64,000 nucleotides of DNA from positions 1,178,001 through 1,242,000 of the forward strand of contig JACJXQ010000008.1 in assembly GCA_020636495.1 (NCBI GenBank), in the 5' to 3' direction. The notes under the pieces were generated by a model. The model was not told where the DNA came from. It did not search any database and saw only the letters and a program-made list of their open reading frames with translations. Source of the DNA: Chitinophagales bacterium. GTDB lineage: Bacteria > Bacteroidota > Bacteroidia > Chitinophagales > Chitinophagaceae. Positions 56,117 to 64,000 of this stretch are shown here, one piece after another (the stretch's first letter is position 1; each line of letters begins with the position of its first letter). The translations under genes were made by a program, and so were the position numbers.

Positions 56117-58980
56117 TCAGTATTTTAGCTCTTCTTTCAGGAATCTGCCCGTGTGGCTTTCTTTTACTTTGGCAATGTCTTCGGGTGTGCCGCTGGCTAC
56201 TACTTGTCCGCCACCGTTGCCGCCTTCCGGGCCCATGTCCAGCACATAGTCGGCTACTTTTATCACATCCATATTGTGTTCTATCACCAGTACGGTGTTG
56301 TTGCGCTCTACCAGCCTGTTCAGTACCGCCAATAGGTGCTCAATATCCTGGAAGTGAAGGCCTGTGGTTGGCTCGTCAAGGATATAAATAGTTTGCCCTG
56401 TATCGCGCTTGGAGAGTTCTGTTGCCAGTTTTACACGTTGTGCTTCTCCTCCGCTCAGTGTAACGGCGCTTTGCCCGAGGGTTACATATCCCAGCCCCAC
56501 ATCCTCCAGCGTTTTTATACGCCTGTGCAGGAAGTTTCACATTTTGAAGAATCTCCACGGCTTCGCTCACGGTCATATCCAGCACGTCAGCTATCGATTT
56601 GCCTTTGTAGCGTATCTCCAGCGTCTCACGGTTGTAGCGCGCCTGCCGCTGCACTTTCGCAAGGTACATATACATCCGGCAGGAAGTTCATTTCTATCAC
56701 GCATACCACCGCCACGACATTCTGCAACGGCCGCCTTTCACGTTGAAGAAGAAACGGCCCGCGTTATAAACCACGCGCCTTTGGGCTTCGGGTATCTGGA
56801 GCGAATAGGGCGCGAGCATCGGTAAAGAACCAACAGGTAGCCGGGTTGTTGCGCGGCGTTCGTCCCATCGGGCTCTGGGTCTATTTCTACTATCATCAAG
56901 ATGTTCCAGCCCTATTTTCTTTATAGGGCATCGGCTGCTTCTTTATAGTTGGGGTAGCAGTGCTCGCCAGCAGCGGTAAGGCTCGTTAATAAGTGTACCT
57001 TACCACTTCCTGAACCTGGCTACACAAAATGAAAAGTACTGCTGAGCGGAAATTCAACTGGACATTTTCAGGTTGTTGCCTGTAACTCCGGTTAGCTTCA
57101 GCTTTTGCCGTTACCCTTACGACGTCTCTTCTGGTACGTGTAAGAAGCCAGTTCGTGGTTCAGGTAGCTTGCTGTTTTGTATGTGTTTTTAAACACTTCT
57201 TGCTGGAGTGCCCCGGTTCGCTGGGCCATTAATATTGCCACCATGTACCCTGCTGCGGGGCCTATGTCTATCAGGTGGTCGGCTGCCAGCATAATGTCTT
57301 TGCTCGCGTTTCACAACCAGTACTGAGTTGCCGTGCCGTCGCGCAGGTTCTGCAGGGCGTATCAGTCGCCGATTATCACGTTGGTGCAGACCGGCGCTGG
57401 GCTCATCCATATATGTGATACCTGTAAGTTGAGAACTCCATTCGCGTGGCCAGGCGTGCATTTCCGGCGATTCGCCACCGCTCAATGTACGTGTAGGGCG
57501 GTTGATGGTCGCAATGTAGCCCCACATCCAGCAGGAAGGTGTTATTATCGCGTATCTCTTTGAGAATATTCGGTAATAACCTGTTGTTTTTACCTTCGCC
57601 TTTTTCCAGCCCATCAAACCAGAAGTCGGCCAGTTGCTGCAAAAAGAAAGGTTGGACAGCCTAGCGATACTTATCGTCTATTTTGGAACCACAGGCTTTC
57701 TTTCTCGTCTTGTTCATCGCATTCAGGGCAGGTGTCAGTTGCATATAGCCTCTGCCCAGTCGCGTATGGGCTCCGAAGTGCCCCTTTTGAACCAACGGAG
57801 CAGCATATTGACAATGCCTTCATAATTGTGTTCCGTCACCTGATCGGCAAAGTTTACTCCTTATCGCTTGTGCATAGGTAATTACACCTTCTTCATTGCC
57901 ATACATGTATGTTCAGGTGTTTGTCCGAAGGTCTTTAAATCCCATTTGTTGAGCGCGGTATTTTGTTCTTTTGGCAATGATCGTAGCCTGTTTGATCGTC
58001 CAGGATTCGCGCCTTCACCACCCAACGGGCGATACCAATTTTCACTGATGCTCTTGAAGGGTCCGGTATCACTCCTCGTCCATGTTCACCTGGTATACAT
58101 TGCCCATAGGCCTTACAACGGGGGGCAGGCACCATAAGGAGAGTTGAACGAGAAGGCTGTATTAGGCGATGGTTCTTCGTACGAAAGTCCGGTTTCACCA
58201 TCAGTTGTTTACTGTATTGTGAGATGGTATCTGTCTCTATATCCAGTATGAACATCAGGTCCCGCCCTGGCGTGCAACGACTTTGCTCTGGCTGATGCGG
58301 GCTTTGGCGTCAGGTATCACTATCAGCCTGTCAATGACCAGCTCTATATCATGTATCTTATATCGGTCCAGTTGTGGCTACGCCGTCGGTGGAGCTCGGT
58401 TATCTCTGCCGTCTATACGAACCCTCAGGTAGCCCTGTTTGCGCAACTGTTCAAAACAATTCACGGTGTAATGTCCCCTACGACCACGAACTATGGGTGC
58501 CAGCAGAACCACCCTCTTATCGGCAAAATGTCTAACATGTGCCATAATCTCCTCCCGCCGAAGCGTGACCATCTTTTTTACCTTTATATATGAGTAGGCA
58601 TCGGCGGCAGTACGGGCATACAACAACAGGCGCATAAAAGTCATAAACCTCTGTAACAGTACCTACAGTAGAGCGGGGATTACGGCTGGTAGTCTTCGCT
58701 CTATGGGAGAGATAACCACGACAAACCTGATATCTTACGCCAACACCAGGTCGCTCCAGGTCGCCATGAACTGGCGGGCATAAGCAGCAAAGTTTTCCAT
58801 AGCGGCGTTGCCCTCAGCAAACATTGTATCGAATGCTGTGATGATTTACCCGAACCACTTGATACCTATTATCACAACCAATATTCTTGCATACTTACGT
58901 CCAGGTTTTTCAGGTTGTGTACCCTTGCGCCGGAAACTTCAATAAACCTTTTGATGGTGCAGCCTGCTTTTGTGTTGCTA
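56117..58980 (-). pseudogene. uvrA: UvrA excinuclease ABC subunit A, frame broken by many indels
   Basis: UvrA finds DNA damage for nucleotide-excision repair. The C-terminal 127 residues (56117-56500) are intact: TLSGGEAQRVKLA signature, IYILDEPTTGLHFQDIEHL Walker B, VIEHN. Further upstream, fragments of UvrA occur in the right order but in changing frames: MLAADHLIDIGPAAG (57.3 kb), LLDVG and THTLSGGES-like pieces (57.4-57.6 kb), SQYSKQL ... VIPDPS (58.0-58.3 kb), KVVLLAP-type RVVLLAPIVRGRRGHY and RKQGYLRVRIDG (58.4-58.6 kb), and the N-terminal IEVSGARVHNLKNLD (about 58.95 kb). Since every part is present and collinear, single-base errors rather than gene decay are likely. The upper boundary is approximate. 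Confidence 0.85.
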
Positions 58981-59054
58981 CAAAATTTGAGGTCTGCAAT
59001 TTAAACAATGATAACGGGAATCAGTTTTGAATGCGTTTCATTTATTCGTAGTTG

Positions 59055-59982
59055 TTATTTCCGGTCTATCACATAATTGACCAGTTGACCAAAGCAGCTT
59101 GCTGGTGTGTCAGGTATTCACCGAGCAGATCTTAACGCCTTGCCTGATACTCTTTCATTTTCTGAACTGCGTACCTATTCCTGATTGGATGGACATATTG
59201 ATTACTTCTTCCACCTTCTCACGGTCGGTATTTGATTTTTACAATATAAATGATCTTACGTTTTGTGGCCTTGTCTGAATGCTGCAAGGTGTATATGAGA
59301 GGAGGGTCATCTTCTTTCTTTTGATATCTATACTTATTGGCTTTCCGATGTTATCCCGGCCATAGTCAAACAGGTCGTCTCTTGATCTGGAATGCAATAC
59401 TGACGTATTCGCCGAATTGACGGAAAATTCGGTCACTTTGTCATCTTGTGATGCGGAAAGCTCCGAAGGAGTAATACGCTGGAAAGTGAAGATGTTCTTC
59501 CTTTAATAATATCGAAATATGTTTTCTCCTCAATATCAAGCTTTTGTGCTTTTCCATTTGTAGCACCACCTCACTCATCTTTAACAGCGCGTGAAGGATC
59601 TTAAGTATCTGGTAATTCATCGTTTCAGCGAAAGGAGAAGCCCTTAGAGAGTGGGGGCCATCGCCGACTAATACTGCTACCTTGTTTTCCATAAAGCATT
59701 ACGTAGGTGCCATGCCTTGAGCATTGAGTTATCCACACAACGTCATCGTACAAGAGTGGCTGTATGCGTAAATTCAATGAGTGAAGCAGCCTGTGGCTAC
59801 GGGTCATGAATAATCATGATATCTGCGCACAGCAGTACGAACATTATCGCATTTGTTTTCCCCTTACGTTTGGTTTATGTCTCATAATCCTGTCCAGTAA
59901 AGGGTTTGAGCCCTTTACATGTTCAGCAAATTTTTTTCAAACAGCGCTAATTCAGCCTGATAACCTTTTTGACCTGTTCCAT
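59055..59982 (-). pseudogene. Polyprenyl diphosphate synthase (octaprenyl-type), frame broken by indels
   Basis: The family makes the long isoprenoid chain of the quinone (menaquinone) side chain from isopentenyl diphosphate. Fragments in order on the minus strand: MEQVKKVIR at ATG 59982, KRKGKxMR and FVLLCADI, IEFxHTATLV plus a damaged first aspartate-rich motif, ALWKxxVAVLVGD, NYQILKIL and MSE-x-LQMEK, then SRSRDDLFDYG (second Asp-rich motif) and GKPISIDIK-KKMTL, REKVEEVINM, and LVNYVIDRK before the TAA at 59055. At least six frame changes are needed to join them. The order and content are those of an intact gene, so sequence errors are more likely than loss of function. Confidence 0.8.
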
Positions 59983-60101
59983 TTGAACGAAAGGATAACC
60001 TAAATTAACAAAATTATCCTTGTTTTTTGCGGTAAAAGTAGTTCTTTGATGTATAAATAGGTGTTTTTGAACAAAAGTGCATTAATTTTATTTTTTGTTC
60101 T

Positions 60102-60133
60102 TTGCTTTTTTAAAAGCTTAGCTGCTACCTTTG
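60102..60133 (+). promoter_or_regulatory. Promoter of the OmpA-family gene
   Basis: TTG (60102-60104), 21 bases, then TACCTTTG (60126-60133) matches the Bacteroidota consensus. It lies 62 bases before the ATG at 60196. It is inside the error-prone patch. Confidence 0.65.
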
Positions 60134-60195
60134 CTTCACCTATTTATTTAAAATGCTAAGCTGTTCAAAGAAAATAATTAATAAACAAATCTGTT

Positions 60196-61923
60196 ATGGT
60201 CAACAAAAAGTACCTTTTTGCTAGCTGGAGTATGTGTGCTGTTTGCTGCACAGCTTATTGCTTGCTCATAGGAAAGTTCAGAGGCGCGTAATGGTCAGTC
60301 GCGATATGACATATCGTGGTGAGAGCACATGTCCTGACTCGAACCATGTTCCCCTGATACCGCATGAATCAACATCGTAAATTCTGAACAACCACGCTTT
60401 CCTGCAAAGCCTCGCAACATTGTGGGAAGTTGCGTTGGTGGTGGTTTGTTAATGTATCCGCGACGTTCCAACACAATTTTTGGCGGAACAGCGTGATGGC
60501 GGCTTCGGTTTACCGCGCTCACATCTGTAAGTCTGGGGTTATTTCTATTTCTACCAGGCTGCAGTATAACTACGGCGTAGCAAGGGCCTCGCTTTGCAGG
60601 AGACAGAAATTACAGGTGGAATCCGCATGGATGCATAATGACATTGCGGCCGTTCCCATTGCCAAATCCCGTTCCTCAGAACTACCGTATCGATCCTGAT
60701 ATTCTGAACCATAGGACGGGAAGCTCACCAGTTGAACCTGGACCCGATGGGTACTATCAATACTATTAAATTCCACAAGGCTCGTAAGCAGGTGTAAGCA
60801 TGCTTTGTTAGGTTTGGGTGCTATTGCTTTCAACACTCAAAGTTGACGCATTGGATGCTAACTACCAGAGGTATGATTTGACGCCATCACTGGGTGGCGC
60901 TATCAACACGCCTCAGATAAACTGAAACCGTAAGCAGATCAAAGAATCTCTCAAAGCAGGTATGGATGGTACCTTTACGAGACCGAAGTTGAGAATGAGC
61001 GCGATCGTCGTCAGCCCAAGTATCTTCAAAACAAAAACATTGAACTTTGCCCAGCTCGGTTTGGGTAATACAGATTCAAACTGAGCAGGCGTATCAACCT
61101 GGCTATCGAAGATCGTGTTATACTGCTCTGGGACGAAGACCTGTTGATATCAGTTAAGCACAGCAGATCAGCGGTTCTCCGCTGTCTAACCAGAACGATG
61201 GTATCAACTACTTCTGGTCTGAACTTCAACCTGGGTAATAAGCTAAGAGTGTTGAACCTCTGTACTGGTTTTCGGAACCGCTGGATCACGCATACAACGA
61301 GCTGAGCTACCCATGTCATACATGATACTGCCTGATCCAAGCCTGCCAGATTCTGACGGCGATGGTATCACTGATCAGTTTGACAAATGTCCTGGTACAC
61401 CAATGGGCGTAGCTGTTGACAGCCACGGTTGCCCAATGGATACTGATGGTGATATGTTCCTGATGATCGTGACAAGCAGCTGATCACGCCGGACAGAATG
61501 TCAACCTGTTGAGCGATGGTGTTGGTAAGTGTCCTGTCCTGATGGTTGCGGTTCCCCATGGCTCCCTGCATGGTAGCATCGGTGCTTGCGAGCATCATTC
61601 ACAGGTAGCCTTCAAACATTGCTCCATCTGCACAAGCTCAATTCGTCGTAAGCCTTGCTGCTCAAATGATGGCTAACCCAACTTGTAAAGTGGTTATCAT
61701 CGGTGCCGGTAATGCAAGCAAAATACAGCAACAACGTTCTTGGGATCGTGTAAATGCGATCATCGAGTATATGAGTGAAAAACATGGTATCGATCGTAAC
61801 CGTTTCATATTCCAATATGGACAAGCAGGTGATCCGACATCAGTTATGTATCGCTCTGCACTGCCAGGTGAGGAAGGTCCAGCTAACGTAGCTCCTCCGT
61901 TCCCGAACCTGAGAAGGAACTAA
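60196..61923 (+). pseudogene. OmpA-family outer-membrane protein, frame broken by indels
   Basis: An OmpA-type protein linking outer membrane and peptidoglycan. ATG 60196 begins MVNKKYLFA followed by a disturbed signal peptide with a possible lipobox (QLIACS after correction). The middle is an N-terminal barrel in broken frames. At 61320-61450 a thrombospondin type-3-like calcium loop region is readable (PDSDGDGITDQFDKCPGTP, then DSHGCPMDTDGD). The C-terminal OmpA domain is intact from about 61620: VSLAAQMMANPTCKVVIIG, ASKIQQQRSWDRVNAIIEYM, GIDRNRFIFQYG. It ends PFPNLRRN. The presence of all parts points to sequence errors. A strong terminator follows the stop codon. Confidence 0.8.
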
Positions 61924-61947
61924 GGCATAACAGAAACACTAAATATA

Positions 61948-61977
61948 AAACCTCCGCTACTGCGGAGGTTTTTTTTA
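61948..61977 (+). terminator. Terminator after the OmpA-family gene
   Basis: AAACCTCCGC pairs with GCGGAGGTTT (61948-61957 with 61962-61971), loop of four, followed by a run of T. Confidence 0.85.
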
Positions 61978-62036
61978 TGCTTATAAATATTGTTTGAATG
62001 AAGAAGAAGAATAGCTCTTAACAGAACATGAATGTA

Positions 62037-62873
62037 CTAAGAGTGGAACTTGATAAGACCCTTAAGGGGGCTACGTTCTATGCTGCCCAGCGTTAACTCG
62101 CACTGCATGCACATGTCGGCTATTACATCTCTGAACTCATAAGCGACAGAGCCTGTAAAGTGTATAGGGTGTTTCCAGCTTTCCCTGTATTTGAGAATAT
62201 GGTTGTGGAAAAACTCGTTGAGGCTGTCTTCTATAATATTCTCAACCATATAGTGCCCCCGGTTTTCAACCAACAGCCTAACAAAGGTAGCCAGGTATCG
62301 GTTGGGGAATGGTTGTTTGTATATATGATTGAGTATAGCGCTGATGTCGTTGCCAAACAGTTGTTCAAATGATGTGTTCAACTCGTCATCAAATGTTTTG
62401 TATGCGTAATATCGTAGAATGCGTTTGCCCATATGGTTGCCGCTTCCTTCATCACCTACTACATAACCCAGCGATGCAGTTCTGGCTTTCATTATTTTCC
62501 CATCGTAATAGCAGGAGTTGCTTCCAGTGCCTAATATAGCCACAATGCCTTTTTCCTTACCGCACATGCCCCTTGCTGCCGCCATCAGGTCGCTGTGTAC
62601 CTCAACCTTTCGCGAACCGAAAAAAGCTTTGAGGATCGTCTTAAGTTCATTTTGTTTTTCGGTGCTGCCTGCGCCTGCGCCATAAAAATAAACCTGCTCT
62701 GGCCTGTGTTTTTTCAGGTTCAATTCGTGGCTTAAAACAGAATTGATCTCAAACGAGGTTTGCAGGTAGGGGTTGATGCCTGAAGTTTTAACATGTAACG
62801 GTTTTTTCGTGGCACCGATCAGGCACCAGTCCGTTTTTGTAGAACCGCTTTCTGCTATCAATATTGAGGCCAT
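62037..62873 (-). CDS. BadF/BadG-type ATPase, probable N-acetylglucosamine kinase
   Basis: A 278-residue ASKHA-fold kinase. AESGSTKTDWCLI is the phosphate-1 loop, AILGTGSNSCYYDG the phosphate-2 loop, and GDEGSGNHMGKRIL the conserved BadF/GlcNAc-kinase segment; HFTGSVAYEFRD is the adenosine motif. The protein has the usual length (270-320) of the eukaryote-type N-acetylglucosamine kinase relatives found in Bacteroidota, which phosphorylate amino sugars from peptidoglycan recycling. BadF relatives in radical enzyme activation instead carry iron-sulfur Cys pairs, absent here. The exact sugar is not decided by the sequence. Confidence 0.85.
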   Translation of the reverse strand: MASILIAESGSTKTDWCLIGATKKPLHVKTSGINPYLQTSFEINSVLSHELNLKKHRPEQVYFYGAGAGSTEKQNELKTILKAFFGSRKVEVHSDLMAAARGMCGKEKGIVAILGTGSNSCYYDGKIMKARTASLGYVVGDEGSGNHMGKRILRYYAYKTFDDELNTSFEQLFGNDISAILNHIYKQPFPNRYLATFVRLLVENRGHYMVENIIEDSLNEFFHNHILKYRESWKHPIHFTGSVAYEFRDVIADMCMQCELTLGSIERSPLKGLIKFHS

Positions 62874-63003
62874 ATGCTAATGTAATACAGATTTCTTGAA
62901 CTACATGACAACAGTTGTGTTAAGTAAGATGTAATAAACGATGGGTGATGGTAAATGGTTCATTATTTATAAATATTGATATTATTTAATGATAAATACC
63001 CGT

Positions 63004-63011
63004 TAACTTTG
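63004..63011 (+). promoter_or_regulatory. -7 promoter element of the S41 peptidase gene
   Basis: TAACTTTG matches TAnnTTTG exactly, 19 bases before the ATG at 63031. The nearest upstream TTG (62976) is 25 bases away, which is long. Confidence 0.5.
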
Positions 63012-63030
63012 CGGTCACTTTTTAATATTA

Positions 63031-64000
63031 ATGAGCGGAAAAGACGGAAAAGGGATCAAGGTTTGGATACCAATGCTGTTTGCGATCACATTGATCGCAG
63101 GCATGAGTATTGGTTTTAAGCTGCGCGACTCATTGAGAAATAAAAGAGATATTACTACCATTATACAGAGAAATGACCGCCTGGAGCAAATAATTGATCT
63201 TATTAATGCGCGCTACGTAGACTCGGTTAACGCTAACCTGCTTTATGAAGACGCGGTGAATGGTATTATTCGTCACCTAGACCCACATACGGTGTATATT
63301 CCGGCAGATAAGCTACAGTCAGTTAACGAAGAACTGGAAGGTAGTTTCTTTGGAATCGGGGTAGAGTTCTCAATAGTTAAGGACACTATACAAATAACAT
63401 CAGTAATAGAAGGCGGGCCTGCAGAAGTAGCAGGCATACAGATAGGTGACAGGCTGATAAAAGTAGGTGACAGTGTTGTTGCAGGAACAGGCATTACCTC
63501 AACCCGTATCATCAAGATGCTGAAAGGAAAGCAGTTCTCCAAAGTATTCCTGACTATGATGGACCCAGTAAGAGACGAGACCCGCGTAGTGTCGTTAAAG
63601 CGTGATGAGATACCCAAATACAGTATAGAAGCGGGAGTAATGCTGGATAGTGTTACAGGTATCATCAAGATCACCCGGTTCAGTGCAACTACCTATGATG
63701 AGTTTGAAAAAGTACTGGCAGATCTGAAGAAACAGGGGATGAAAAAGTTGATAGTTGACCTGAGGCAAAACTCAGGCGGCTATATGGAGCCGGCAAAACA
63801 AATAGCCGATGAATTCCTTTCCGGCGATAAGTTGATCGTGATGACCAGGGGCATGAACTCTATGGTGAGGAAATATATTGCTGGCAATACAGGCGGATTT
63901 GAAGATGGTGAACTGGCTATACTGGTAGATGAACAGTCTGCCTCTGCCAGCGAGATACTGGCAGGTGCTATACAGGATTGGGACAGGGGAGTGATAATAG
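63031..64000 (+). CDS. C-terminal processing (S41) peptidase, partial at window end
   Basis: The first 323 residues of a periplasmic serine protease of the tail-specific (CtpA/Prc) family; the gene runs off the window. An N-terminal membrane anchor lies at about 9-26 (KVWIPMLFAITLIAGMSIGF). The pre-domain ends in DPHTVYIP. The PDZ domain is about 88-175 (FGIGVEFS, SVIEGGPAEVAGIQIGDRLIKV). The S41 core begins at GIIKITRFSATTYDEF and LIVDLRQNSGGY. The catalytic Ser lies in DEQSASASEILAGA, and the Lys of the Ser-Lys dyad would be about 25 residues on, outside the window. It begins with its own promoter and probably degrades or matures secreted proteins. Confidence 0.93.
   Translation, partial: MSGKDGKGIKVWIPMLFAITLIAGMSIGFKLRDSLRNKRDITTIIQRNDRLEQIIDLINARYVDSVNANLLYEDAVNGIIRHLDPHTVYIPADKLQSVNEELEGSFFGIGVEFSIVKDTIQITSVIEGGPAEVAGIQIGDRLIKVGDSVVAGTGITSTRIIKMLKGKQFSKVFLTMMDPVRDETRVVSLKRDEIPKYSIEAGVMLDSVTGIIKITRFSATTYDEFEKVLADLKKQGMKKLIVDLRQNSGGYMEPAKQIADEFLSGDKLIVMTRGMNSMVRKYIAGNTGGFEDGELAILVDEQSASASEILAGAIQDWDRGVII

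Larger units (their letters stand above)
56510..61620. other. Indel-dense, probably unpolished sequence patch
   Basis: Between these approximate limits, uvrA, the polyprenyl synthase and the OmpA-family gene are each broken many times, on both strands, while the flanks (56117-56500 and 61620 onwards) read cleanly. Insertions and deletions of single bases dominate and are not confined to homopolymers. Confidence 0.7.

Overview
The window (about 43% G+C by eye) is chromosome of a Bacteroidota bacterium, most likely of the Chitinophagaceae/Chitinophagales. The support for this is: many type IX secretion (T9SS) type-A sorting domains, GLPGLI and DUF4270 families, an OMP beta-barrel pair, the split three-gene transhydrogenase, promoters of the TTG-N19..21-TAnnTTTG type, A-rich leaders without Shine-Dalgarno sequences, and the order glycogen synthase-like / DUF4270 / glmS diverging from panC. 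I saw no rRNA, tRNA, CRISPR array, integrase or transposase.

Layout. 1-7.1 kb: four tandem paralogous secreted adhesin-like proteins (GEVED and fibronectin III domains, T9SS tails). 7.2-12.7 kb: a leftward housekeeping run (glycogen synthase-like, DUF4270 lipoprotein, glmS, metK) diverging from panC. 13.6-17.9 kb: a BlaI/M56 sensor pair whose peptidase carries a very large repeat-built periplasmic region. 18-20.9 kb: the pntAA-pntAB-pntB proton-translocating transhydrogenase operon. 21.0-22.3 kb: an apparently gene-poor stretch that actually encodes four tiny single-pass membrane proteins on the minus strand. Two of their promoters share the same architecture and an operator-like TTAAC array. 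22.5-29.2 kb: small secreted proteins, a DUF6515/Spy-like pair and an FAD oxidoreductase. 29.4-39.5 kb: two giant surface proteins (20 Ig-like domains; beta-propeller plus PKD). 39.6-41.4 kb: a rhodanese cluster with a Crp/Fnr regulator. 41.5-47.4 kb: a two-component system divergent from a GLPGLI/outer-membrane barrel pair. 47.5-55.1 kb: a transglutaminase-like protein facing a tight minus-strand operon of patatin-like lipase, CHAT (caspase-like) protease and metallo-beta-lactamase-fold hydrolase. This operon is the best candidate for an undescribed conflict or cell-death type system. 55.2-64 kb: an OMP, uvrA, polyprenyl diphosphate synthase, an OmpA-family protein, a BadF-type kinase and a truncated S41 peptidase.

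From about 56.5 to 61.6 kb the sequence is riddled with single-base indels that break three unrelated genes while keeping their homology in order. This looks like an unpolished assembly patch rather than biological decay, so annotations there are of gene remnants.
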